A DNA stretch of 64,000 nucleotides from Streptomyces abyssalis (GTDB lineage: Bacteria > Actinomycetota > Actinomycetes > Streptomycetales > Streptomycetaceae): positions 973,696 to 1,037,695 of the forward strand of contig NZ_LJGT01000040.1 of the NCBI RefSeq assembly GCF_001751365.1, in the 5' to 3' direction. Positions within the stretch are counted from its first letter, which is position 1. Every line of letters begins with the position of its first letter. A program made the translations under genes and the position numbers. The notes under the pieces were generated by a model, which searched no databases, was not told the DNA's origin, and saw only the letters and a program-made list of their open reading frames with translations. Shown piece after piece: positions 50,317-59,394 of the stretch.

Positions 50317-51380
50317 GCGAGACTGGATCACACGAGAACGTGTCAGAGAAGCACCTGCCGAAAGAGCAGGAAAACGGTCACGGCGCGGTAGCCGTCGCGG
50401 ACGACCCGTTCGCCGACCCGGGAATGCCCCCGCACGAGCCACGGATCCAGGACATCGACGAGCGTGCCGCCAAGCGCTCCGAGCGCGTCGTGGCCATGCT
50501 CTTCACCACGTCGATGCTGGCGACGCTGGGTTTCATCGCGAGCTTCGTGCTGATTCCCGTCGACAAGTACATCTACGTATGGCCGGCGGGGAACATCGGC
50601 GCGCTGAACTTCGCGCTGGGCACGACCCTCGGTGTCGCGCTCTTCTGCATCGGCGCCGGCGCGGTCCACTGGGCGCGCACCCTGATGTCCGACCACGAAC
50701 TGGTCGACGAGCGGCACGCCGTCTCCGCCGAGCCGGAGACCCGCACGAAGGTCATGGAGGACTTCGCGCAGGGTGCCAAGGAGTCGGGTCTCGGCCGCCG
50801 TTCGCTGATCCGCAAGACCATGTTCGGCGCGCTGACCCTGCTGCCGCTTTCCGGTGTCGTACTGCTGCGCGACCTCGGCCCGCTGCCCGAGGACAAGCTG
50901 GAGCACACGCTGTGGAGCAAGGGCAAGCTGCTCATCAACGAGAACACCCATGAGCCGCTGCGCCCCGAGGACATCAGCGTCGGATCGCTCACCTTCGCAT
51001 GGCCCGAGGGGCTCGAAGAGGATGACGAGGAGTTCCAGAAGGAGGTCGCCAAGGCGGCCCTGATGCTGGTGCGTCTCGAACCCGAGGACATCAAGGACAA
51101 GCGGGAGCTGGACTGGTCCCACGAGGGGATCGTCGCCTACTCCAAGATCTGCACCCATGTCGGCTGTCCTGTCAGCCTCTACGAGCAGCAGACACATCAC
51201 GTGCTCTGCCCGTGCCACCAGTCGACCTTCGACCTGGCGGACGGTGCGCGAGTGATCTTCGGCCCTGCAGGCCACGCGCTGCCGCAGCTGAAGATCAGCG
51301 TCAACAACGACGGATTCCTCGAAGCGCTGGGCGACTTCGAAGAACCCGTGGGCCCGGCCTACTGGGAGCGTCGAGCATGA
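50313..51380 (+). CDS. qcrA: Rieske iron-sulfur subunit of the bcc complex
   Basis: A 355-residue Rieske protein with the three-helix anchor typical of actinobacteria (VVAMLFTTSMLATLGFIASF, GALNFALGTTLGVALFCIGA and MFGALTLLPLSGVVLLRDL). The 2Fe-2S ligands are in CTHVGCPVSLYEQ (C-T-H) and CPCHQSTFDLADG (C-x2-H) near residues 275-300. The long acidic N-terminus (residues 1-45) is also usual. A conserved RR in GRRSLIRKT precedes the third helix and may act as a Tat-type signal. ATG at 50313 overlaps qcrC; its stop overlaps the qcrB start. Needs a Fe-S cluster, for which erpA and the desulfurase lie nearby. Confidence 0.96.
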   Translation: MSETGSHENVSEKHLPKEQENGHGAVAVADDPFADPGMPPHEPRIQDIDERAAKRSERVVAMLFTTSMLATLGFIASFVLIPVDKYIYVWPAGNIGALNFALGTTLGVALFCIGAGAVHWARTLMSDHELVDERHAVSAEPETRTKVMEDFAQGAKESGLGRRSLIRKTMFGALTLLPLSGVVLLRDLGPLPEDKLEHTLWSKGKLLINENTHEPLRPEDISVGSLTFAWPEGLEEDDEEFQKEVAKAALMLVRLEPEDIKDKRELDWSHEGIVAYSKICTHVGCPVSLYEQQTHHVLCPCHQSTFDLADGARVIFGPAGHALPQLKISVNNDGFLEALGDFEEPVGPAYWERRA

Positions 51381-53011
51381 GTACAGGAACCGAGACCACC
51401 GCCCCGAAGCGCAAGGCACCCGCCGGCGAGCGGGTCGCGGACTGGGCCGACGGCCGCCTGGGCATCTACACCCTGGCCAAGGCCAACATGCGCAAGATCT
51501 TCCCGGACCACTGGTCCTTCATGCTGGGTGAGGTCGCGCTCTACAGTTTCATCATCATCATCCTGACCGGCGTGTATCTGACGCTGTTCTTCCACCCGTC
51601 GATGAACGAGGTGGAATACCACGGCAGTTACGTGCCGATGCAGGGCGTGCGCATGTCGGAGGCCTTCGCTTCCACGCTGGACATCAGCTTCGACGTACGC
51701 GGTGGTCTGCTCGTGCGGCAGATCCACCACTGGGCGGCGCTGATCTTCCTCGGCGCGATGTTCGTGCACATGATGCGCGTGTTCTTCACCGGCGCGTTCC
51801 GCAAGCCGCGCGAGATCAACTGGCTGTTCGGCTTCCTGCTGTTCGTGCTCGGCATGTTCACCGGCTTCACCGGCTACTCGCTGCCGGACGACCTGCTCTC
51901 GGGCACCGGCGTGCGGTTCATGGAGGGCGCGATCCTCTCCGTGCCGATCGTCGGCACGTACCTGTCGATGTTTCTCTTCGGAGGCGAGTTCCCAGGGCAC
52001 GACTTCGTGGCGCGGTTCTTCTCCGTGCACGTGCTGCTGCTGCCGGGCATCATGCTGGGCCTGCTGGTGGCCCACCTGATCCTGGTCTTCTACCACAAGC
52101 ACACGCAGTTCGCCGGTCCCGGCCGTACGAACAAGAACGTGGTCGGCATGCCGCTGCTGCCGGTGTACATGGCGAAGGCGGGAGGCTTCTTCTTCCTCGT
52201 CTTCGGCGTCATCTCCGTCATCTCGGCGACCTTCACGGTCAACCCGATCTGGGCGCTCGGTCCGTACCGTGCGGATCAAGTGTCGACCAACGCCCAACCC
52301 GACTGGTACATGGGCTTCTCCGAAGGGCTGATCCGCATCATGCCCGGCTGGGAGATCCATCTGTGGGGGCACACGCTTGTGATGGGCGTGTTCGTCCCGC
52401 TCATGGTCTTCCCGCTGGTGCTGGCCGCGATCGCCGTCTATCCGTTCATCGAGTCGTGGGTGACGGGCGACAAACGCGAGCATCACATCGCCGACCGCCC
52501 CCGGAACGCCCCGACCCGTACCGGGTTCGGCGTGGCCTGGATCGCCTGGTACCTCGTGATGCTGATCGGCGGCGGCAACGACCTGGTGGCGACGCACTTC
52601 GACTTGTCGATCAACTCGATCACATGGTTCGTGCGGATCGCGTTCTTCGTGGTGCCGGTGATCGCCTTCTTCGTGACCCGGCGCGTGTGCCTCGGCCTGC
52701 AGCGCCGCGACAAGGAGAAGGTGCTGCACGGGCGCGAGTCCGGCATCATCAAGCGGCTTCCGCACGGCGAGTTCATCGAGGTGCACGAGCAGCTCTCGCA
52801 GGAGCAGCTGCACACCCTCACCTCGCATGAGCAGCACAAGCCGTACGAGGCCGGTCCCGAGGTCGACGAGAACGGCGTCCAGCGCAAGGTCGGCCGTGCG
52901 CAGAAGCTGCGGGCGCGGCTCTCCAAGGGCTACTACGGCGAGCAGGCGCAGATCCCCAAGCCGACCGCCGAGGAGTACAAGGAGCTCACCAGCGGCCACG
53001 GCCACCACTGA
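51377..53011 (+). CDS. qcrB: Cytochrome b subunit of the bcc complex
   Basis: A 544-residue membrane protein with about nine helices that holds both b hemes and the quinone sites. Haem ligands are the histidines in QIHHWAALIFLGAMFVHMMR and VHVLLLPGIMLGLLVAHLIL; the FSEGLIRIMPGWE stretch lies in the second half. The PDWYMGF motif resembles the PEWY of the Qo site, with D in place of E, as in other actinobacteria. A soluble C-terminal tail of about 110 residues (from RRDKEKVLHGRESG) is characteristic. ATG at 51377 overlaps qcrA. Ends the operon, with a strong hairpin behind. Confidence 0.96.
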   Translation: MSTGTETTAPKRKAPAGERVADWADGRLGIYTLAKANMRKIFPDHWSFMLGEVALYSFIIIILTGVYLTLFFHPSMNEVEYHGSYVPMQGVRMSEAFASTLDISFDVRGGLLVRQIHHWAALIFLGAMFVHMMRVFFTGAFRKPREINWLFGFLLFVLGMFTGFTGYSLPDDLLSGTGVRFMEGAILSVPIVGTYLSMFLFGGEFPGHDFVARFFSVHVLLLPGIMLGLLVAHLILVFYHKHTQFAGPGRTNKNVVGMPLLPVYMAKAGGFFFLVFGVISVISATFTVNPIWALGPYRADQVSTNAQPDWYMGFSEGLIRIMPGWEIHLWGHTLVMGVFVPLMVFPLVLAAIAVYPFIESWVTGDKREHHIADRPRNAPTRTGFGVAWIAWYLVMLIGGGNDLVATHFDLSINSITWFVRIAFFVVPVIAFFVTRRVCLGLQRRDKEKVLHGRESGIIKRLPHGEFIEVHEQLSQEQLHTLTSHEQHKPYEAGPEVDENGVQRKVGRAQKLRARLSKGYYGEQAQIPKPTAEEYKELTSGHGHH

Positions 53012-53049
53012 GCCGAGGCGCACGAGCCGTCACGTACGGCCGTCACGCA

Positions 53050-53088
53050 CGAGGGGCCGGGCTTCCCGAACGGGAGCCCGGCCCCTCG
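53050..53088 (+). terminator. Terminator of the ctaE-qcrCAB operon
   Basis: The arms CGAGGGGCCGGGC and GCCCGGCCCCTCG, extended by an inner TCCCG/CGGGA pair with one bulged base, start 39 bases after the qcrB stop. The remaining 270 bases to trpD (within 53012-53359) contain other GC-rich symmetric DNA but no gene or Trp-leader peptide that I can see. Confidence 0.8.
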
Positions 53089-53359
53089 CGTGTGCCCGGG
53101 AGCGGGAGTGGCTCCCGGGGTGTGGCGTCCGGGTGCGGGCGGGCCGTGCCGCCCCTGCCGGCGGCGGCGCCCGACCCGCTCGCGGAAACGGATGTCCTGG
53201 CCGGGGGCGTGTGCCGCTAGGGTGGTGGCTGGCCGGGCCCGGAGCCCGGGCCGCCCCCACGCCGTACCTCGCATGCCGGTCCGCCGCGATGCCTCCGCAG
53301 CTCCGGCCGGGGACACCGGCGCGCGGGGCCAAGCCGATCCGAGGACCTCAGGAGGGATC

Positions 53360-54421
53360 ATGAGTGCCGTTCCGTCAGCCGGCTCTCCCGGGGGTCTGCG
53401 CACCTGGCCCGACGTACTGACGTCGCTGCTCGCCGGTGAGGATCTGAGCGCCGACGCCACCGCGTGGGCGATGGACTGCATCATGCGGGGCGAGGCGACC
53501 GACGCCCAGATCGCGGGCTTCGCCGTGGCCCTGCGCGCCAAGGGCGAGACGGTCGGCGAGATCGCCGGCCTCGTGCAGGCGATGTACGCGCACGCCAACG
53601 TGATCGAGGTGCCCGGCCCGACGGTCGACATCGTCGGCACGGGCGGCGACAGGGCTCGTACGGTCAACATCTCCACGATGTCGGCCGTCGTCGTCGCCGG
53701 ATGCGGCGCGAAGGTCGTCAAGCACGGCAACCGCGCCGCCTCCAGCGCCAGCGGTGCCACGGACGTACTGGAAAAGCTGGGCGTCAACCTGGAGTTGAGC
53801 CCGCAGCGAGTCGCCGAGGTCGCCTCGGAGGCGGGCATCACCTTCTGCTTCGCGGTGAAGTTCCATCCGTCGCTGCGGCATGTGGCCAATGCGCGCGGGG
53901 AGTTGGGCATTCCCACCTCGTTCAACTTCCTCGGCCCGCTGACGAATCCCGCCCGTGTGCAGGCACAGGCGACGGGCGTCGCCAACGCCCGTATGGCGCC
54001 CATCATGGCGGGCGTGCTGGCGGAGCGCGGTTCCTCGGCTCTCGTCTTCCGCGGCGACGACGGCCTGGACGAGCTGACCACGACCGCCACCTCCACGGTG
54101 TGGGTCGTACGGGACGGAACGGTGCGCCAGGAGTCCTTCGACCCGCGTGACGTCGGGCTCGGCATCGTGCCCGTCGAGGCCCTGCGAGGTGCCGACGCGG
54201 CCTACAACGCGGATGTCGCCCGCCGTGTGCTGGACGGCGAGCGCGGCCCGGTGCGGGACGCCGTACTGCTCAACTCGGCGGCGGCTCTCGTCGCCCTGGA
54301 GCCACGGGAGGCTCCGCTCGCCGAGCAGATCCGCGCCGCGATGGAACGGGCCGCCGAGTCCGTCGACAGCGGCGCCGCACGTGCCGCGCTGGACCGCTGG
54401 GTGACGGCCAGCCACACCTGA
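53360..54421 (+). CDS. trpD: Anthranilate phosphoribosyltransferase
   Basis: A 353-residue enzyme that attaches the ribosyl phosphate of PRPP to anthranilate, the second step of tryptophan synthesis. PRPP and substrate motifs are clear: DIVGTGGDRARTVNISTMSA near residue 92, KVVKHGNRAASSASGATDVL near residue 120, and HPSLRHVANARGELGIPTSF near residue 175. AGGAGGG lies 5 bases ahead of the ATG at 53360. It stands apart from other trp genes, next to qcrB, as in Mycobacterium tuberculosis and Streptomyces. It could also be recruited to secondary metabolism, but nothing here suggests it. Confidence 0.96.
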   Translation: MSAVPSAGSPGGLRTWPDVLTSLLAGEDLSADATAWAMDCIMRGEATDAQIAGFAVALRAKGETVGEIAGLVQAMYAHANVIEVPGPTVDIVGTGGDRARTVNISTMSAVVVAGCGAKVVKHGNRAASSASGATDVLEKLGVNLELSPQRVAEVASEAGITFCFAVKFHPSLRHVANARGELGIPTSFNFLGPLTNPARVQAQATGVANARMAPIMAGVLAERGSSALVFRGDDGLDELTTTATSTVWVVRDGTVRQESFDPRDVGLGIVPVEALRGADAAYNADVARRVLDGERGPVRDAVLLNSAAALVALEPREAPLAEQIRAAMERAAESVDSGAARAALDRWVTASHT

Positions 54422-54526
54422 CACCCGACACCTGGCACCTGCCTCCGGCCCTGCCCCGTTGCCGTCCCTGTCCGGGATACGGACGCGGTGCAGGGCCGCC
54501 CGCGCGCTGTGCCATACTTCCCGCCA

Positions 54527-54636
54527 GGTCACGAGTGACAGCGACGAAGGCCCCGGCCCGCTGTCCGGCAACCCTCCTTCCGTGGTGGGGTGCCCCGGGT
54601 GATGACCGGGCCGTACGGCAGCAGGGCCGTTCGGCA
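54527..54636 (+). ncRNA. SAM-IV-type riboswitch upstream of a class V aminotransferase
   Basis: The leader of the aminotransferase gene has the SAM-I-like core: closing pair GGTCA/TGACC (54528 and 54603-54607), P2 arms GACAGC and GCTGTC, then CCGGCAACC and the later GGGGTGCCCCGGGTGA. The following GGGCC-rich stretch after P1 could form the pseudoknot that sets SAM-IV apart. SAM-IV RNAs are known from Streptomyces and mycobacteria. A possible -10 box (CATACT, 54513-54518) lies just upstream. The GAGGGAG ribosome site is about 65 bases downstream of the core, so control of translation start is likely. Confidence 0.85.
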
Positions 54637-54711
54637 AGCACGGATCCCTCTTCCCTTGCCTCCGGCGGGGAGTCCCCAAGCAGGGGTCCCTGGTCTTGAG
54701 GGAGTCATCGC

Positions 54712-56193
54712 ATGAGCTTGTCCGTCGCGCCCGCGCCCGTTTCCGGGTCCCTTTCCGCGCACGTTTCCGGGTCCGCTGCCGTTCCCGCCCTCCCGGAACC
54801 GCTGCCGGTGCTGGGGCTGGACGTCCCCGCGCCGCTTGTGACGGGCGGCGAACTCCCTTACGCCGCACTGGACTACGCGGCGAGCGCGCCCGTGCTGCGG
54901 AGCGTGTGGGACGAAGTCGCCGCCTACGCCCCGTACTACGGCAGCGTGCACCGCGGTGCCGGTTACCTCTCCCAGCACTCGACCGCGCTCTTCGAACGGA
55001 GCAGGGCCACGGTGGCCCGGTTCCTCGGCTGCCGCGAGGGCGACGAGGTCGTCTTCACCCGCTCCACCACCGATTCGCTGAACCTGCTTGCGTCGGCGCT
55101 GCCGGCGGGCACACGGGTGTTCGTCTTCGAGACCGAACACCACGCGGCGCTGCTCCCCTGGCAGAGCGCCGGCGCGACGACGGTCTTCCTGGACGCGCCC
55201 CGGTCGCCGCGTGAGGCCGTCGAGACGTTGGAGAGCGCGCTCAGTGCCGCACCCGACGGCCCCAAGCTGGTGTGTGTGACGGGGGCTTCGAACGTCACGG
55301 GCGAGATCTGGCCCGTACGCGGACTGGCCGCGACCGCGCACCGGTACGGAGCCCGCATCGTGCTCGACGCGGCGCAGCTCGTGCCGCACCGGCCCGTGCA
55401 CATCGGTGAACTGGGCGTCGACTGGGTGGCGTTCTCCGGGCACAAGCTGTACGCCCCGTTCGGGGCCGGTGTGCTGGCCGGACGCACCGACTGGCTGCAC
55501 GCGGCGGAGCCGTACCTGGCGGGCGGCGGCGCGAGCCGCAAGGTCGCACGGGGCACGGACGGCGGCGTGGAGGTCGAGTGGCAGAGCGGGCCCGCCCGCC
55601 ACGAGGCCGGGTCGCCGAACATGATCGGGGCGTACGCCGTGGCGTCCGCCTGCCGGGCCCTCTCGGAGGCCGGATTCGCCCGGCTGGAAGCACGCGAGGT
55701 GGAGTTGACGCGGCGGCTGCTCGCCGGACTGGACGAGGTGCCGCAGGTGGAGGTGCTCTCCCTCTTCGGGGACGACGAGGGCACGGGCACCGGTTCGCGG
55801 GCCGAAGCCCGGGCGGCGTGCAGGGTCGGCGTCGTCTCGTTCGTCGTGGCGGGCTGGAACAGCTCGCATCTGGCCGCCGCCCTCTCCGCGGAGTACGGAA
55901 TCGGCGTACGCGACGGCCTGTTCTGCGCTCACCCTCTGGTGGGCGCGCTGCTGGGAGCCGGAGGCGGGGACACCGGCGGTTGCGGTGCGCCCGAGGGGCA
56001 GTCGCTGAACGCCGTACGGGTGAGCCTCGGCGCGGGGACGCCGGAGGAGCACGTGGATCGGTTCGTACGGGCGGTGCGCGAACTCGTACGGGACGGCGCG
56101 CGGTGGCGCTACCGCACGGAGGACGGCCGCTGCGTGCCGGAGCCCGGCGGCACCGCCCACGAGCCCGGAACCGGCCGGGTGCCCACGGCCTGA
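54712..56193 (+). CDS. Class V aminotransferase (cysteine desulfurase-like PLP enzyme)
   Basis: A 493-residue PLP enzyme of fold type I. The PLP lysine is in VAFSGHKLYAPFGAG near residue 243. DAAQLVPHRPVHIG carries the conserved aspartate, and VFETEHHAALLPWQSAGA is the upstream histidine region. There is a 45-residue low-complexity N-terminus before ALDYAASAPVLRSVWDE. No reactive-cysteine loop like that of IscS is obvious, so it may be a lyase or epimerase-like member rather than a desulfurase. The SAM-IV riboswitch in its leader implies a role in sulfur amino-acid metabolism. GAGGGAG ribosome site before the ATG at 54712. Confidence 0.9.
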   Translation: MSLSVAPAPVSGSLSAHVSGSAAVPALPEPLPVLGLDVPAPLVTGGELPYAALDYAASAPVLRSVWDEVAAYAPYYGSVHRGAGYLSQHSTALFERSRATVARFLGCREGDEVVFTRSTTDSLNLLASALPAGTRVFVFETEHHAALLPWQSAGATTVFLDAPRSPREAVETLESALSAAPDGPKLVCVTGASNVTGEIWPVRGLAATAHRYGARIVLDAAQLVPHRPVHIGELGVDWVAFSGHKLYAPFGAGVLAGRTDWLHAAEPYLAGGGASRKVARGTDGGVEVEWQSGPARHEAGSPNMIGAYAVASACRALSEAGFARLEAREVELTRRLLAGLDEVPQVEVLSLFGDDEGTGTGSRAEARAACRVGVVSFVVAGWNSSHLAAALSAEYGIGVRDGLFCAHPLVGALLGAGGGDTGGCGAPEGQSLNAVRVSLGAGTPEEHVDRFVRAVRELVRDGARWRYRTEDGRCVPEPGGTAHEPGTGRVPTA

Positions 56194-56321
56194 GGCGGGA
56201 CGCGGGCGGCGGACGGAACGGCCGGCGGAGTGGCGGACCGAGCGGTGGACGCAGACGGCGGAGGCAGGCCCGACGGAGAAGACGGATGCCGGCAGCCCGT
56301 CCGCGGGGGAGGGCCGCTCCG

Positions 56322-56603
56322 TCAGGCGTCCAGGCCGATGGCGAAGGCTGACTCCAGATCGTGCTGGGAGTAGGTGCGGAAGGCGATGTGGGTCTCCGTG
56401 GAGAGCACGCCTGGCACCTTGCTGATCCGGCCCGGGATGACGTCCGCGAGGTCGTCGTGCCGCGCCACCCGCACCATCGCGATCAGGTCGTGCGCACCGG
56501 TGACCGAGTAGACCTCGCTGACACCCTCGAGCGCGGCGATCTGCTCGGCGATCTCGGGGATGCGTTCGGTGCTGGTCTTGATGAGCACGATCGAGGTGAT
56601 CAC
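56322..56603 (-). CDS. Lrp/AsnC-type stand-alone RAM ligand-binding protein
   Basis: A 93-residue protein made only of the RAM (ACT-like) ligand domain of Lrp/AsnC regulators: MITSIVLIKTSTERIPEIAE, then VTGAHDLIAMVRVARHDDLA and HIAFRTYSQHDLESAFAIGL. There is no DNA-binding helix-turn-helix. Such short forms can oligomerise with full Lrp proteins and sense amino acids. GTG at 56603 overlaps the rhomboid stop (GTGA), so it is translated together with the protease gene upstream. It is convergent with the aminotransferase gene, 128 bases away. Confidence 0.88.
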   Translation of the reverse strand: MITSIVLIKTSTERIPEIAEQIAALEGVSEVYSVTGAHDLIAMVRVARHDDLADVIPGRISKVPGVLSTETHIAFRTYSQHDLESAFAIGLDA

Positions 56604-57310
56604 GGTGTCGACTCTCCCTGGGTCGCCGGAGCGGGCGTGCCCACTGTAGCCGTACGGAAACGGCGGAAACGCGCCCACGCGTAGAGGAAGCCGAGGGTGA
56701 AGCCGACGACATGGGCGAGGTAGGCCACGCCCGGCCCGTCGGTGTCGCCGCGTGCCGCGACCCACTGCACGGCGAGCCAGAAGACCAGCACCAGCCAGGC
56801 CGGGAAGCGCAGCGGCAGGAAATACAGGAACGGGAAGAGGCTGGTGACCCGGGCGGTGGGGTGGAGGTACAGGAAGGCGCCGAGCACCCCCGAGACCGCC
56901 CCGGAGGCCCCCACGAGCGTCTCCGCCGACTGGTGGTGCGCCGCCGCGTAGCAGAGCATGGCGACGTAGCCCACGGTCAGATAGCAGACGGCGAAGCGCA
57001 GCCGGCCCATGCGCATCTCGACCGGGCCGCCGAAGACGTGGAGGAAGAGCAGGTTCCCCAGCAGGTGCAGCCAGCTGCCGTGCAGGAAGAGCGCGGTCAG
57101 CGGCGTGATCAGGGGCCGCAGGGCGCCGCTCCACAGCGCGCGCGGTACGACGCCCCAGTCGTTCAGATAGGAGACCTGTGCCCGGTGCAGGGCGGAGCCG
57201 GTGCCGTAGACCGGCAGGAAGCCCGAGACCGGGCCGGTGAGGAAGATCACGGCGCACAGGAGGACAAGAGCACAGGTCACAACTGGAAGCTTCGGCGCGG
57301 TGCGGTTCAT
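56600..57310 (-). CDS. Rhomboid-family intramembrane serine protease
   Basis: A 236-residue membrane protein with six predicted helices. The catalytic serine is in GASGAVSGVLGAFLYLHP near residue 140, the first rhomboid histidine region is HGSWLHLLGNLLFLHVFGGP near residue 85, and the catalytic histidine is in YLAHVVGFTLGFLYAW near residue 205. It cleaves transmembrane proteins within the bilayer; substrate unknown. ATG at 57310. Forms a two-gene unit with the RAM protein. Divergent from the zinc-ribbon gene with 157 bases between. Confidence 0.92.
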   Translation of the reverse strand: MNRTAPKLPVVTCALVLLCAVIFLTGPVSGFLPVYGTGSALHRAQVSYLNDWGVVPRALWSGALRPLITPLTALFLHGSWLHLLGNLLFLHVFGGPVEMRMGRLRFAVCYLTVGYVAMLCYAAAHHQSAETLVGASGAVSGVLGAFLYLHPTARVTSLFPFLYFLPLRFPAWLVLVFWLAVQWVAARGDTDGPGVAYLAHVVGFTLGFLYAWARFRRFRTATVGTPAPATQGESTP

Positions 57311-57467
57311 GACGGCTCGGCCACTGGGCAGGCTCCTCGGGACACACGGGTGTGCGGCAGGTCTAGGGTTACGGCAGGCGATGCTGCGCTTTCGTCCGGT
57401 TACCGCACGCACTCGTGGTCGCACCGCTCCGAAGCCCGTGAACGCTCGAAGGAATGAGGTCGAGACC

Positions 57468-57707
57468 ATGACGGTCCCCAAGCCCACGGACGGAACCAGG
57501 TGGCGCTGCACTCTCTGCGGCAATCTGACGCGCTTCGACGTGACGCGCTCCAGCAAGGTCGTCGAGTACGTCCACCTGGACCTGGCCGGTGAGGCGCGGA
57601 TCGAGGAGCAGGAGGTGCTCAGTGAGAGCATCGAATCCGTGCGCTGCCGGTGGTGTGACGCCGCCGACCAGGTCGAGCTCGTGGACCGGCCGGGCGCTCA
57701 GGTCTGA
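57468..57707 (+). CDS. Small zinc-ribbon protein
   Basis: A 79-residue protein with two CxxC knuckles, CTLCGN near residue 14 and CRWCDA near residue 65, likely one zinc-binding ribbon. The middle part reads VVEYVHLDLAGEARIEEQEV. The ATG at 57468 gives the tight family-like start MTVPKPTDGTRWRC; upstream codons of the same frame seem non-coding. It is followed after 19 bases by the NYN-domain gene, so the pair probably forms an operon. A nucleic-acid or protein contact role is likely, without further proof. Confidence 0.82.
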   Translation: MTVPKPTDGTRWRCTLCGNLTRFDVTRSSKVVEYVHLDLAGEARIEEQEVLSESIESVRCRWCDAADQVELVDRPGAQV

Positions 57708-57726
57708 GAAACGGCAGGTGTGAACG

Positions 57727-59178
57727 GTGGTGGATGGGACCGCCGGCGGCTCGGAGCGCGAGCCGTCGGCACCGGGCGCCGAGCCGGAGCGTGGGCCCGG
57801 CACGGCGCCGGCTCCTGGTGGGGGCGGTGGCGAGCCCGGACCCGCCGGTCCGCCGCGCGCCGGGGACGCCGAGCCCTTCGACAAGCCGTTGCCGGAGAAG
57901 GTGCGCAGAAGGGTGGTGACGTTCACCGGCGACGCGCTCGGCAGCCTGACCGTCGGCGAACTGCCCGCCCCGCTGCGCCAGTACGCACGCTTCACCCCGC
58001 AGCGCCGCATCCGGTTCGGCGCCAATGCGATGGCCGCCGCTCTCGAGAGCGAGCCCGCCTTCCGCGAGCGCATCGCCGAACAGCTGCGTGAGCGCTTTCC
58101 GGAGCTCACCGAGGCGCTGACCACCGGCACCCCGCCGCCGGCCGCGGACCCGGTCGACGTCGCGGCCGTGGCGTACGTACTGCGCCCCGTCGACTGGCCC
58201 AAGCTCGTCGCGGCGGCCGGTGAGGAGGCGCAGCGCGCGCAGGCCGAACAGGCGGGCGAGGAGGCGCAGCGGGAGCTGGCCAGGCTCCGCGGAGAACTGA
58301 CCGAAGCACGTACCGCCGCGCGCACGGAGGCCGAACGGGGCCGGGGCGAACTGGAGTCGCTGCGCAAGGAACTGGAAGCGACCCGGCGGAAGTTGCGCAG
58401 CGCACAGAGCGATGTGAAGCGACGCGAGGCCGAGGCGCGGAAGCTACGGACCGCGCTCGACGAGCTGCGCTCCTCGTCCGCCGCGGAGAAGTCGGCAGCG
58501 GAGAGCGAGAGCCGCAGGCTCCGTACCCGCCTCGCGGAAGCGGAATCGGCGCTGGAGGCCGGGCGCCGTGCCGCCCGCGAGGGGCGCAGCGTGGAGGACA
58601 TGCGGGTGCGGCTGCTCCTGGACAGCGTGCTGGACGCAGCACAGGGCCTGCGCCGCGAGTTGGCTCTGCCGCCGACGACGAGCAGGCCCGCCGACACGGT
58701 CGAGGCCGTCGAGCCCGGCCGGATGACGCCGCGTGACATCGCCGCGCGTGCCCTCTCGGAGACCGATCCGGAACTCCTGGACCAGCTCCTCGCGTTGCCC
58801 CAGTCGCATCTTGTCGTCGACGGTTACAACGTCACCAAGACCGGCTATCCCACGATGCCGCTGGACAAGCAGCGCCTGCGGCTGCTGGGCGGGCTGGCCG
58901 GTCTCGCCGCCCAGTCCGGCGCCGAGGTCACATGCGTCTTCGACGGTGCGGAACTCGCCGCTCCCGTGCTGCTGGCGCCGCCGCGCGGCGTGCGGGTGCT
59001 CTTCAGCAAGCCGGGGCAGACCGCGGACGAACTCATCCGCCAACTGGTACGGGCGGAACCGGCGGGGCGTGCCGTGGTGGTCGTCTCCTCGGACCGTGAG
59101 GTGGCGGACGGCTGCGCGGCGGCCGGTGCCCGCCCCGTCTCCTCAACTCTCCTTCTGCGCCGCCTCGGACGCACCTAG
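57727..59178 (+). CDS. NYN-domain (YacP-like) putative ribonuclease with coiled coil
   Basis: A 483-residue protein. After an acidic, Pro/Gly-rich first 50 residues comes a helical region. A long coiled coil follows at about residues 165-300 (REAEARKLRTALDELRSSSA and similar Arg/Glu/Leu heptads). The NYN/PIN-like domain takes the last 125 residues: HLVVDGYNVTKTGYPTMPLD with the first catalytic aspartate near residue 363, VTCVFDGAELAAPV, and VVVSSDREVADGC. Such domains are RNases of the YacP/Rae1 type, linked to ribosome-bound mRNA cleavage in Bacillus. GTG at 57727 just behind the zinc-ribbon gene. Confidence 0.9.
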   Translation: MVDGTAGGSEREPSAPGAEPERGPGTAPAPGGGGGEPGPAGPPRAGDAEPFDKPLPEKVRRRVVTFTGDALGSLTVGELPAPLRQYARFTPQRRIRFGANAMAAALESEPAFRERIAEQLRERFPELTEALTTGTPPPAADPVDVAAVAYVLRPVDWPKLVAAAGEEAQRAQAEQAGEEAQRELARLRGELTEARTAARTEAERGRGELESLRKELEATRRKLRSAQSDVKRREAEARKLRTALDELRSSSAAEKSAAESESRRLRTRLAEAESALEAGRRAAREGRSVEDMRVRLLLDSVLDAAQGLRRELALPPTTSRPADTVEAVEPGRMTPRDIAARALSETDPELLDQLLALPQSHLVVDGYNVTKTGYPTMPLDKQRLRLLGGLAGLAAQSGAEVTCVFDGAELAAPVLLAPPRGVRVLFSKPGQTADELIRQLVRAEPAGRAVVVVSSDREVADGCAAAGARPVSSTLLLRRLGRT

Positions 59179-59394
59179 ATGTACCCAGATGTACTGCTCA
59201 GGGCAGTCATCGACCTGCTTGTCCCCTCCTGGGCGTGCCGCACCCAACTCCTGACGCAGGTGCCCAACTCGGGCGCACTTGGGCAGCGTTCGCACCCCTG
59301 CGTGACACACTCATCGCTCGCTGTGCGAGCTGAGTAAAGAATCCGCTTGTGTGACGGGTTTTTTCTCAGAGTGATTTGATCCGACGATTACCCG

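Noticed and set aside
53089..53359. Trp leader peptide or T-box before trpD
   Set aside because: No short frame with consecutive Trp codons and no T-box motif could be found; trpD stands alone.
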